Part shown: positions 10,973-20,795 of the stretch, piece by piece
Layout of the letters: each line of letters opens with the position of its first letter
Numbering within the stretch: position 1 is the stretch's first letter
Assembly (NCBI GenBank): GCA_905397405.1
Contig: CAJPVJ010000228.1
Location: 1 to 31,390, forward strand
Reading direction: 5' to 3'
DNA: 31,390 nucleotides
Source: Oppiella nova
Lineage: Eukaryota > Arthropoda > Arachnida > Sarcoptiformes > Oppiidae
The notes under the pieces: generated by a model
What the model was told of the DNA's origin: nothing
Seen by the model: only the letters and a program-made list of their open reading frames with translations
Databases searched by the model: none
Program-made: the position numbers and the translations under genes

Positions 10973-11852
10973 TTAAGTGCAACAAGGTCTCTCGCAAATT
11001 GTTCCATAAAGCCAATGACAAGGTATGTCAGCCCATTTTAAACTAGCCGGTTCACTGGGTGCATGAACAGTTATACAAACCTCGACATCTTCACTGTTCT
11101 TATTGCCATTTGGTTCATCATTTCCTGTGTCCCAATTGGTGTACGTCATCTGATCGCCATTAGACCAAATAAAACTGTCCGGGCTATCCGCTTTTAGCAC
11201 CCTGGTAGCATCTAGCCAAAATAAGGCATCGAACTTTTGATCCTTAAACCACTGGGCTATAAAATTTTGCTTGGCTGCACTTTTAATTGAAATGATCTTG
11301 GCGTTATATTTCTGGGCGCATGTTTTCAGTGCAGTTGTATAATTGCTTTTCGTATATGTCTTGTTGTAAATTAGTAGGCATTCATTGTCCACACCTTTAG
11401 TCCAACCGGTAGGACAGTCTACGTAATAATAATAATAATGAGTAGTACATTAAAAATACGAATTATTTATAATATATAAATTCAATATGATAATAAAAAT
11501 ATTTGAAAAGAATATTAAAATCTTGATATCTATAACTCTAGTCGCAATATTTTGAAAAATCTTACAAATCATTATGATTAAAATCCTGATTTTAAAAATT
11601 CAAATTCATATAAATTTTTATTATTAGCATAATCACCGCAATTTGTATCGCATGTCGTGTTAATACCATTGCCATTGTTTATCGTAACAGAACCACCATT
11701 GATGATTATATTGCAATTGTTACCGCAATACTTGTCCTTGTTGCAGTGGTCAGCTAAATTAAAAAGTAATATTTAATTTATAAACCAGTTAATATTGAGT
11801 TACCTGACAAACAAACTACAGCAAGATTTAGAAATAAAATTGCAGTTTTCAT
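10973..11852 (-). CDS. secreted C-type lectin-like protein A (three exons)
   Basis: The proposed join is complement of exon 1 11804-11852, exon 2 11637-11753 and exon 3 10973-11418, giving 203 residues. Introns of 50 and 218 bases have GT/AG ends and both are phase 1. Exon 1 encodes the signal peptide MKTAILFLNLAVVCLS. Exon 2 encodes a 39-residue Cys/Asn-rich module (ADHCNKDKYCGNNC..., with an NTT sequon). Exon 3 is a long-form C-type lectin domain: CPTGW at 57-61, the WLDATR segment, the EPN sugar-binding motif at 157-159, and WAD at 184-186 where canonical domains have WND. It ends in ICERPCC. EPN usually indicates mannose-type, calcium-dependent binding; specificity here is inference. Exon sizes match lectins B and C. 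Confidence 0.88.
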
Positions 11853-11880
11853 TATAAAATTTGTTGAAATCATAAATTAT

Positions 11881-11905
11881 AGCTCTGTATCTCCTACTTA
11901 TAACA
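11881..11905 (-). promoter_or_regulatory. candidate TATA box of lectin A
   Basis: On the minus strand TTATAAGTAGGAGATACAGAGC lies about 30-50 bases upstream of the ATG. The block from GTAGG to GAGC, and the sequence down to the start codon, is conserved upstream of lectin B (around 13664-13690), where the TATA core is altered. Assignment as a TATA box is by position and conservation only. Confidence 0.4.
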
Positions 11906-12559
11906 TTAACTTTACTTAAAACATATTATATGTCTAATATATAAGTTACAGTAGACTTCAAACACAGACTTCTGTGTTTTGTCCAATCTATCCTTGTATT
12001 TATTTATCAATTACATTATAAACATTTCAAATCATCAAAAAATTTTTTAATCAAAAACATAAACTGACAACAAAAATTATTCACTATAAGTAATAATAAA
12101 TAAATAATTCAAATTATTTTATATAAATTAATTAAGCTAAAAGGTACTGTTAATAAAAATTAAATTTACTAAAAAACATTTTTATATTATTATATAAATA
12201 GTTTGTCAACAAGGAATATATTTATACAAATTTCCATAATTTACTTTAAATTATGAGATAAAATTTTTTAGAATAGATACTATAATATTACAGATTTTGA
12301 TTTAAATTATCAAATATTTTTTATGAATTATGATAATATCCAAGTTATGAAATAAATATTTTGATTCAATTTAAATTGTAATTCATAATGAGCCGTTATT
12401 TCAATATAATTATCAAAATAAATGATAATCAATGCATGTTTTATTACAGTTTTTTTTATAAAAATTTATTCATACTTTATTTATGTTATATACATTTTAA
12501 ATTTTTATATCAATTGTATAATTAAATATTTGCAGAAACTTATTAATTAAATAGTAGAA
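11906..12559. other. AT-rich duplicated flank
   Basis: About 12030-12440 is closely repeated at 13800-14220 (for example TAGTTTGTCAACAAGGA against TAGTTTGTCAATAAGGA) and more loosely at 16490-16750. This shows that lectin genes were copied together with their upstream DNA. No gene is seen. Confidence 0.6.
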
Positions 12560-12670
12560 ATTATTAAATTAACATTGTTATACTGATATTTCCTATTGTA
12601 TTTAGTGTTTTATTGTTTGGACTCATAATTGTTCAGGCTGATATAGAACTAGATTCTTTTTTGATTTTTG
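12560..12670 (+). pseudogene. relic of the WTGC-type peptide gene
   Basis: TTTGGACTCATAATTGTTC at about 12617-12635 matches the signal-peptide coding part of the gene at 17801 (CTTGGACTCATAATTGTTC), and the similarity continues a short way on each side. Upstream, the TAACTGTATAATTAAATAT-like leader is also shared. The rest of the gene is gone or unrecognisable. It is a broken fragment placed as the plus-strand partner of lectin B. Confidence 0.6.
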
Positions 12671-12765
12671 GACAATTTTAATTTCAAATTAGGGGATAAA
12701 TTTCTTTTCAAAAATTAAAATTAAAATTGTATTTATCTTGAACATAAAATAAATCAAGCATATAA

Positions 12766-13635
12766 TTAAATGCAACATGGTCGCTCGCAAATTGTCTGAT
12801 CAATCTCCCAATTACAAGGTACGTCCGACCATTGTAAACTCGTCAGGGAACTGGGTGCCTGAACGGCTACACAAATCTCGAAACCACTAACAGGGTCCCA
12901 GGTGCCAGTAGGCTCTCGTAATCCTGGTTCCCAATTGGTGTACGTCAACCGATCGCCATTAGACCAATAGAAACTGTCCGAGCTGTCAGCTTTTAGCACC
13001 CTGGTAGCATCCAACCAAAAGCTGCCATCGTATTTTAGATCGTTAAACCACTGGGTTATAAAATTGTGCTTGGCTAAACTTTTGATTGAAATGAGCTTGG
13101 CGTTCCATTTCTGGCCGCATGTTTTCAGTGCAGTTGTATAATTAGTTTTCGTATTAGTCTTGTTATGTATTAACAGGCATTCGTTGTCCACACCTTTGGT
13201 CCAACCGGTTGGACAGTCTACTTAATAATAACGTAAATAAATAATACAATAAAAATATAAATTAACAATAATAAATAGATTCTAAATGAAATATAATATA
13301 AAATGTGGATTTCTGTAACTTTTGTTGTATATAACAAATCATAAGATTTTTAGATATAGGAATCCTTATTTTGTTATTTTAAATTTAATATAAAATTTAA
13401 TCAATAGCGTAATCACCGCAATTTGTGTCGCATGTCGTGTTAACATAATTGCCATTATGAATTGTAACAGAACCATCATTGATGATTATATTGCAAATAT
13501 TACCACAATAGTTGTCTTTATTGCAGTTATCAGCTAATTTAAAATTTAATATATATATATTTATAAAATTGCTAATTATGAGTTACCTGACAAACAAACT
13601 ATAGCAAGATTTATTAATAAAATTGCAGTTTTCAT
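12766..13635 (-). CDS. secreted C-type lectin-like protein B (three exons)
   Basis: The proposed join is complement of exon 1 13587-13635, exon 2 13417-13533 and exon 3 12766-13217, giving 205 residues. Introns are 53 and 199 bases, GT/AG, phase 1. The signal peptide is MKTAILLINLAIVCLS. Exon 2 encodes ADNCNKDNYCGNIC and onward. The lectin domain keeps the conserved cysteines, CPTGW, WLDATR and WSD, but the sugar-binding EPN is EPT at residues 157-159, so calcium site 2 may be altered. It is a tandem paralogue of lectin A, with which it shares promoter and flank. Either ligand preference has changed or it binds without the canonical site. Confidence 0.87.
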
Positions 13636-14427
13636 TATAAAATTTGTTGAAATCATAAATTATAGCTCTGTATCCCCTACTTATTAAATTAACTTTACTC
13701 TAAACATATTATACATGTATGTCTAATACATAAGTGACAGTAGGCTTGAAACACATACAAAAATTACATGTGCAATCTGACCTTGTTGTCATTTATCAAT
13801 TATATTATAAACATTTCAAATCATAGAAATTTTGTTAAATCAAAAACATAAACTGACAAAAAAAATATAATAATTAATGAATTCAAATTATTTCATATGA
13901 ATTAATTAAGCTAAAAGGTACTGTTAATAAAAATTAAATTTACTAGTAAACATTTTTATATTATTAAATAAATAGTTTGTCAATAAGGATTATATTTATA
14001 AAAATTTCCATAATTTACTTTAAAATATGAGATAAAATTGTTTAGAATAGATTGTATAATATTATAGACTTTGAATTAAATTATCAAATATTTCTCACGA
14101 ATTATGCGTAATATCCAAGTTATGAATATAAATATTTTATTTATTTAAATTATGATTCATTGTGAGTAATTGTTTCAATTAAATTAACAAAATAAATGAT
14201 AATCAATGTAAGTTTTTTAGATAATGTTTTGTATATAAAGTTATTCGTACTGTATTTATATAAAATTTTGATATTTAGTTTATAATTTAAATAAAAATAA
14301 AACTATTATTATCAACATTTAAATAAAAATGTCAATAAGGTAATTTTATTTATTTATAATAATTTATTTTTAAAAAACAATATTTAATATTTAATTATAA
14401 TCAGAATACAGCATATAGCTCATATGC
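13636..14427. other. AT-rich duplicated flank
   Basis: This is the promoter side of lectin B, followed by the copy of the 12030-12440 block. No peptide-gene relic is recognisable before lectin C, unlike the two units to the left. No gene seen. Confidence 0.6.
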
Positions 14428-15300
14428 TTAAATGCAACAAGGTCGCTCACAAATAATTTCAGAGAGCCCATCGCAAGGTACATCAGCCCATTTTAAGCTA
14501 AACGGGTGACTGAGTGGGCGCGCATGAACACAAACCTCGAGGCCCGCGCCATTAGGTTCAACTCCACCCAACCTCGAGTCCCAATTGGTGTACGTCATCC
14601 GTTCGCCATTAGACCAAATAAAACTGTCCGGTTTGTCCGCTTTTAGTACCCTGGTAGCATCTAGCCAAAAGAATTCATCGTACTTTTGATCCTTAAACCA
14701 CTGGGTTATAAAATTTTGCTTAACTTTTAATTGAAATGAGCTTGGCGTTATATTTCTGGGCGCATGTTTTCAGTGCAGTTGTATAAGTGGTTCCGTTAGA
14801 AGTTTTGTCGATAATTATTAGACATTCGTTGTCCACACCTTTAGTCCAACCGCACGGACAGTCTATTTAATAATAATCGTAATAATAAATAATACATTAA
14901 AATTATCGTAAAAATCATTTATACAATAATAAAGTAAATATATTTCATAAAATTTTAAGATTTTGATTTCTATTTTTGTCGTAATGTACTGTAAAAAATA
15001 ATGATAAAATTCATAGAAATAAAAAACGTGTTTTTGATTTTTTAAAATTTTATATAAATCATAATTCTTAACATATTCACCGCAAATGGTATCGCATGTT
15101 GTGTTAATAAAATTGCCATTGTTAATCGTAACAGAACCACCATTTATGATTAGTTGGCAATTATTACCGCAATACTTATCATTATTGCAGCTATTAGCTA
15201 AATTTAAATGTAATATTTAATATTTAATTAAGATTGCTAATTATCTGTTACCTGAATAGCAAACTACAGCAAGAATTAACAATAATATAGCTATTTTCAT
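14428..15300 (-). pseudogene. C-type lectin C, frameshifted
   Basis: The exons correspond to complement of 15252-15300, 15081-15197 and 14428-14862, with introns of 54 and 218 bases and the same phase-1 sites as lectins A and B. Exon 1 encodes MKIAILLLILAVVCYS. Exon 3 starts CPCGWTKG. Compared with B, five bases are missing near 14723, just after the ISIKS codons, which gives a frameshift and an immediate stop. Downstream the old frame remains readable, including VEPNG, the WADVPC segment and ICERPCC. The rest is well preserved, so loss of function is recent. A truncated secreted product of the N-terminal module plus part of the lectin domain is possible. Confidence 0.8.
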
Positions 15301-16253
15301 TGTTAAATATTAAATTTTCTTTAGATATATATATATATTAACATATTGAATTATGTGTGTTTTATAGTGTATTTATAGAAAACTTTCATTACACTTTAGC
15401 TACATAAATTATTATTTTATTGATCTATAAAATCTAAACAGTGAAATAGATTAAACTTATAAATATAAAAGTAGGCTGCAAAAAGTATAACTATCTCGTT
15501 AAGTGATTGTAAAAATAAAACATTTCTTGAAACACTCATGTTGTTTCTGTATAAACCTGATAACATACATGATTTTATTGCTAGTGACTTTATGCGTTGA
15601 CTTTATTTTTATTAAATACTATACAATTAAATAATAACTTTTATTTATTACATTATTGTGTCGTAAATGATTATTTGAATAGGTATTATTAAATGAATCA
15701 TACTTTATTTGCCAATATTGAAATAACTTATCAAACATATCACGTCAAATGGCATATTATTTATATCGGTATAAATTATAGTTGATAATAAATTTTACAT
15801 CTTAATAACTTATATATTATACTATGTGAATGTCTTTGACTAAACAACAAACTGAATTGCAATATTAATTGACTAATTACCAATATCAATTAGTAAAATG
15901 ATTAAGATTTTCATTTAAATAGAATTTTCATATTTAGTTTTAATATAAATAAATTTTAAGAAATTAAAATTGACAATCAAATTATTTACAAATTGGGCAC
16001 AATAATAATTAACTTTTTATTAAACTTTGATTTTAAAACATACTTTAACCTCAATATTTATCGATTATATTTACTATTAGTATTATCCGTAATTTTACGT
16101 ATTTTGTATAGTTATATATAATTATATAAAAATATTTTAAAATAAATACTGACAAAATTATAAAAATTATATTGTAAATAACATAATTATAAATTATAAG
16201 TTATAATATTAAAAACCGAAACTAACAAAACATTTATTTGTTATAGATTATAT
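15301..16253. other. AT-rich flank, partly duplicated at 25490-25860
   Basis: From about 15895 the sequence is paralogous, in the same orientation, to 25490-25860. Shared landmarks are AAGATTTTCATTTAAATAGAA against AAGATTTTTATCTAAATAGAA, and later AAACTAACAAAA followed by CATTTATT. No gene is seen. Confidence 0.55.
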
Positions 16254-16430
16254 GAGACACAACAAGCTGAAACGCTCGATGTGTCTGTGAAAGTAAACGG
16301 TAAACTGAAGTATTTCACATAACAATGTATAGCAATCAAGTTGGGTATATAATAATATGAAGAGAAATACTTCAGTTTACAGTTTGCTTTCACAGACACA
16401 TCGAGCGTTTCAGGCTTGAGCTTTTCATAT
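16254..16430. mobile_element. near-perfect hairpin insertion (foldback or MITE-like)
   Basis: Arms 16268-16315 and 16365-16412 (48 bases each) are reverse complements apart from one G-U-type pair and one mismatch. After a single-base bulge, CAAGC (16263-16267) pairs with GCTTG (16414-16418), giving about 53 pairs around a 49-base loop. The arms (starting TGAAACGCTCGATGTGTCTG) are much richer in GC than their surroundings. The paralogous flank near 25800-25860 runs straight from AATTATAT to CATCTAATTT with no hairpin, so this is an insertion. It is possibly flanked by a short ATAT duplication at 16250-16253 and 16427-16430. It encodes nothing. Alternatives are a microRNA or hairpin-siRNA precursor. 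Confidence 0.7.
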
Positions 16431-17800
16431 CAACTAATTAATACAATTTATTTTAAATTAAATAATTAAAGAATTAAGTGCTTTAAATAAAATTAAATTA
16501 ATAATAAACTTTTTTATTTTACAAATAGTTTCTCCATAAATCCAAATAGATTTATAGAAATTTAAATAATTTACTTTAAAATCGACCATAAAAATTATCT
16601 AGAATAGATATTATAATATTGTAGACTTTGACATAAATTATAAAATATTATATTTCCCACGAAGTTTTATATATAATTTCTAAATATAAATAGTTTTATT
16701 TAATTTAAATTGTGGGTAATAATAAACCATTGTTTAAATTAAATTGCAGTACTAAATGATAAATAATGTATGTTTACATAAAATTTTGTATATGGACGTT
16801 GGTTTGTTAAATAAATCTAAGTAACAAAAGGTATACTGTAATCAAAAAAGGTTGCACATTGTTACAGTCTTTTAGCAATATAAACTAAAATGAATATCTT
16901 ACTTTAATATGCTTAAATTTAAATAATTTATTTATAAAACATTAGCTATAAGTTTACTTCAAACTATAGAAAGTGAATTTGTAAAATATAAACTATATTT
17001 AATAAAAATAACTAAATTAGACCTGATATTAGAGACTATAGCTTTAAGTATACGTATCTATGTAAATTATATTTATTTACAAAAATAAAAATAAAATCAA
17101 TGATTAAATATATATATTGTTATAACAATATAATTATATATTTGTCAGATAATATAAATTAAAAATATATCTAATTAATTTACTAGAAAATATTGGCAAT
17201 ATGCTTAAATTTTTACCAAAATTTACTTAGGTTTTTTGCAGCCGGTAGTTCATATAAAGTAATTCAAATTTATGTAAAATATAATATAAACTTTTAAATT
17301 AACTGTATAATTAAATATTTGTAGTAATTTGATAATTATAACTATTAATGATGTTTACTATAATTATAGATAACCATAAAAAATAAATGTGAAGGTTACA
17401 TTCATAGAAACAGTTTTATATAAATTAGTGCTAAAATAGTTAATCGATTAAAAATATTTTAAACATAAAATACTGTAATAATTGTTTTAATAATTTTATT
17501 TAAATTAGAAATTTTATACTTTATGATAAGATTGTCTTAAATAAATAAGATTTTCTATTTCTAAATAATATATCAAATATTTCCCATGAAATTAAATATT
17601 ATCTATGTTTTAAATATAAATATTATAATTTGCCTAATTAAATTATTAGTCATAATGGATAATTTTAGAATTTGTTTAAATTTTGTCGTAATATTTTTCA
17701 TATAAAGTAATTAACATTAATATAATTTCCTACATAAAAACTTTTATATTAACTGTATAATTAAATAATTATAACAATATATAATTAGAAATTATTAAAA
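16431..17800. other. AT-rich stretch with diverged flank copies
   Basis: About 16490-16700 is a diverged copy of the lectin upstream block. From 17338 the left arm of the inverted duplication begins. The 17260-17335 and 17690-17790 segments share a TTAACTGTATAATTAAAT leader, which suggests an older peptide-gene promoter copy. No gene seen before 17801. Confidence 0.5.
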
Positions 17801-18404
17801 ATGAACATAATTTTTTGTTTAATTGTATTTATTATTGCATTACTTGGACTCATAATTGTTCCGGCTAACACGGAGCCAGATTGTTTTTGGACAGGGTGCG
17901 TTGAGTTGAATCATGCTAGCTGTCCCGATCATTATGAGCAAATGACCAAGGAACATTGCGGTGATTGGTGGCAACGTACATTAAATGCTCAGAAAAAATA
18001 TTGCTGCAACAAATGTTAGTAGCTGAATGTTCAACAGACATAATTTAATTTGCTTAGCGTGCGAAAATTATTTAATGGTTTTAATATTCATTGTTGATTT
18101 TATTTTACAGCTAATGAAACTGCCAATTATGACATGCTTGATGACCAAGATTACGAGTCTAAAAGTAATCTAGGTTCAGTTAACGCTATACAACATGAGA
18201 TTAAATATAATTTTGTGCAAGGTAATTCATGTATAATCTAATTACAGTATTTTTTTAAAAATTGTTATTTTAAATTATACTTATCTTGTAGTACTGGGGC
18301 CGCGTATACACACAAAATCTCGAAATACAAAATCTGGAAAAACCAAATCTAAACAAGCCAAATCTAGAAAAATAAAATATCGTAAAACACAATCTCGAAA
18401 GTAG
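17801..18404 (+). CDS. secreted cysteine-rich WTGC-type peptide, possibly spliced to a basic tail
   Basis: Unspliced, 17801-18019 encodes 72 residues: signal peptide to about residue 24, then EPDCFWTGC and seven cysteines ending YCCNKC. An alternative three-exon reading is 17801-18014, 18111-18221 and 18292-18404 (donors GTTAGT and GTAATT, AG acceptors, phase 1 throughout). It would give 145 residues, replace the last cysteine by serine and add an acidic exon (ANETANYDMLDDQDYESK) and a basic exon of KS repeats (HTKSRNTKSGKTKSKQAKSR). All junctions are kept in the inverted copy. I do not recognise the family. It could be a defence, salivary or venom-type peptide; function unknown. Confidence 0.7.
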
Positions 18405-18474
18405 TACTACATGTGATGGTGGAGTTTGTGTAGCACCTGGACTTGAAGCTGGAGGTGTTGGTACATCTAAATAA
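18403..18474 (+). other. CDGGVC tail fragment copied from a 9257-like gene
   Basis: This segment reads STTCDGGVCVAPGLEAGGVG and then TSK and a stop. It is close to the last 25 codons of the gene at 9257. It directly follows, in another frame, the stop of the basic KS-repeat exon, so it is now untranslated sequence or an alternative 3' exon end. It looks like a recombination junction between two small secreted-peptide genes. Confidence 0.6.
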
Positions 18475-18773
18475 TCAATATTAATTTTGTAATTAATTAA
18501 AATCTTGTGTATTGCAATTTATGATCGTTTTTTTATTATTTTTAAATTGATAATATTAATACTTCGAAATTTATAATAATTTGTTAAAAGTGATATATTT
18601 TTATGAAAACTCAAAACACTTGGTTAATTTATGTATTTAATTTTAAAATAAATAATTTTAATATATAATACATAATCGTTATTTATGTTAAATTGCATTC
18701 GTATTTGTTTATTTTATTTTAAAGCTAATATTAAAATTTTAAAAACAAACAATAAATCATATAACCCGTATTA

Positions 18774-19156
18774 TTAAATGCAACAAAGTCGCTCACAAAT
18801 AGTTTCAAAATCCCGAGAATAATATGAGTCGGCCCATTTTAAACTAATCGGAGCACTGGGATGGGAGCTCTATCATACAAATCTCGAGGGCATCCATATT
18901 ATCAGGCCTATTGCCATTTGGTTCACCTCTACCTGGCCTCGAGTCCCAATTGGTGTACGTCAACCGATCGCCAATAGACCAATAAAAACTGTCCTAGCTG
19001 TCAGCTATTAGCACCCTGGTAGCATCCAACCAAAAGCTGCCATTGTACTTTTGATCCATAAACCACTGGGTTATAAAATTATGCTTAACTTTTAATTGAA
19101 ATGATCTTGGCGTTATATTTCTGGGCGCATGTTTTCAGTGCAGTCGTATAATTGCT
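18774..19156 (-). pseudogene. lectin D, relic of the C-type lectin domain exon
   Basis: Only exon 3 sequence is present; signal-peptide and Cys/Asn-rich exons are missing. Recognisable are the Leu-Lys-Thr-Cys region near 19130, the WLDATR segment near 19020, TNWDSR, EPNG, and the CysCysIle end at 18774. It carries the same five-base loss as lectin C near 19088 and a TAG in place of a Ser codon near 18993. Similarity to the lectins stops at about 19156, after which unrelated sequence shared with the other arm follows. It is the tail-to-tail partner of the 17801 gene. Confidence 0.8.
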
Positions 19157-19754
19157 ATTTGGTAATCTCTCCTAGATCTATTCTGTAATATGTTAAATTT
19201 AAACTTATTATTCAGCACATATTATTAGCACCAAGCGCCCTTTTCCTCAAAGATGTTATTGATTTATTTTGAATAAACTAATTATTAATAAAGTAATTTT
19301 TATTATAAAAGGTATAATCTTGTATTATTTAAAAAGACTTAATAAAGAAATGGTATTATGGGTAATTAGACTAGATAATTTATGGCCACAACTAACCAAC
19401 TGATGATTAACTGACCAATGCTCATCAATATACCAAAGTAATTATACTGGTACAACTAATTAATAGATCAGATATTGAATAAACAATTACTGCAAATCAT
19501 TAACAATTTGTTATAGGTCAAATTTATCATAAATGTACATTATAATTAAGTTAATGTTTTAATTGAGTACATAAGTTTTATTGCTAATTGTATAAGTATG
19601 ATATTTATTTTTAGCTTATATAATAATAGTTTAACAATATGAGAATACAGTATAAATGCTAAATTATTTATTTCAAACTTATTGCATATTAATTCATTAT
19701 ATCTATGATATTATCATAAAATATAATCTGTATTAAAAGTATATTACATAAATT

Positions 19755-20795
19755 ATGGCTGATCTCTATACAAATAAGTTACTGGATCATAAAATTGGCT
19801 ACAAATGGGCGTCAATTCATTTATACAGAATAGGTTTGGATTTGTTTGAAACGTCCTATAATTGCGGTCATAGGCTATGGTTTCATAAACCGATTCTCGC
19901 GTTCATTACATTCACTATATTTTACATAAACCGTGTGTTATGTCTACTCATTGACAATGAATATCTATCTATTGTGCTTGGTGACTTTGGCAGATTTTTG
20001 GGAATTCGTACCTTGAACAATTTAACGCTAGCCATGTTTGGTTTATCCCCGCTGAGCATTCAGTGCGTATTTTTTTATAACTTCATGAATCATATTAAGC
20101 CGACTTTCCTAAAAGTATTACATATGATGTCCGGTTTGGTAACTCCCGGTGCTGTAGGACTGACCAATAAGTCGGAGGTTATGTTACTTATTAGACGTAC
20201 GAGACATTTTTCCAGATTTGCGACACTAAACAGTGTATACGTCATACCTATTCAGGCCGTATTGCTAACAGTTATGTCATACCTATTTGGGACGACCCTT
20301 TATAACACACTACTCTATGGTATACCCAATGGCCTACTGTTTGCCGTTTGGGACCACCATTTCTGGGAATACACGTTATACACATTGAGTTATTTCTACG
20401 TTATTTGCCTTTACTTTAAATTCAGACTCCGGGCTATACATAGACAGCTCCGGGATATTATGGATAGGCCTACAAGTCGTTGGGAAATGGAGACTATTTT
20501 GCATTCATTTAACACAATATACTCAGAGATAAGTGACTATAACGCCACCTATTGGTCCAAAATATTGCTGTGTTTTTACCTGACGTTTGGTTCGGCGACT
20601 ATTATACTGTTGTATAACACGGTATTTATAGCAATGAATATTATGTTAAAATTTATTTACAGCTATATTGTGGTCATGACTTCAATGTTATTCCTATGGG
20701 TTATATTCACGGCATCGGGTGTTAATTATGAAGCTAATAAATCTTATGTGTTAATGAATCAATATATGGTTAAACGTATGATCAAGCGTAATTAA
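19755..20795 (+). CDS. gustatory-receptor-like membrane protein (copy 1)
   Basis: This 346-residue frame has six clear membrane helices, at about residues 45-66, 88-110, 160-182, 204-221, 269-292 and 298-320. It ends with VNYEANKSY at 323-331. In arthropod gustatory receptors (7tm_7 family) a similar N-E-x-x-K-x-Y stretch follows helix 6 and precedes the last helix with its TYhhhhhQF signature. Here the frame stops about 15 residues later, so helix 7 is absent. It may lie in a downstream exon (possible donors near 20778 and 20790), but I found no such exon before the arm ends at 20915. Family assignment rests on topology and this motif. The gene is duplicated at 25984. Confidence 0.75.
   Translation: MADLYTNKLLDHKIGYKWASIHLYRIGLDLFETSYNCGHRLWFHKPILAFITFTIFYINRVLCLLIDNEYLSIVLGDFGRFLGIRTLNNLTLAMFGLSPLSIQCVFFYNFMNHIKPTFLKVLHMMSGLVTPGAVGLTNKSEVMLLIRRTRHFSRFATLNSVYVIPIQAVLLTVMSYLFGTTLYNTLLYGIPNGLLFAVWDHHFWEYTLYTLSYFYVICLYFKFRLRAIHRQLRDIMDRPTSRWEMETILHSFNTIYSEISDYNATYWSKILLCFYLTFGSATIILLYNTVFIAMNIMLKFIYSYIVVMTSMLFLWVIFTASGVNYEANKSYVLMNQYMVKRMIKRN

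Noticed and set aside
16254-16430. Transcription terminator of bacterial type
   Set aside because: The stem is far too long, the loop is 49 bases, and the locus is eukaryotic.
19157-19754. Additional gene between lectin D and the receptor
   Set aside because: Conserved with the other arm only as duplicated non-coding sequence; no shared open frame. It probably holds the receptor promoter.
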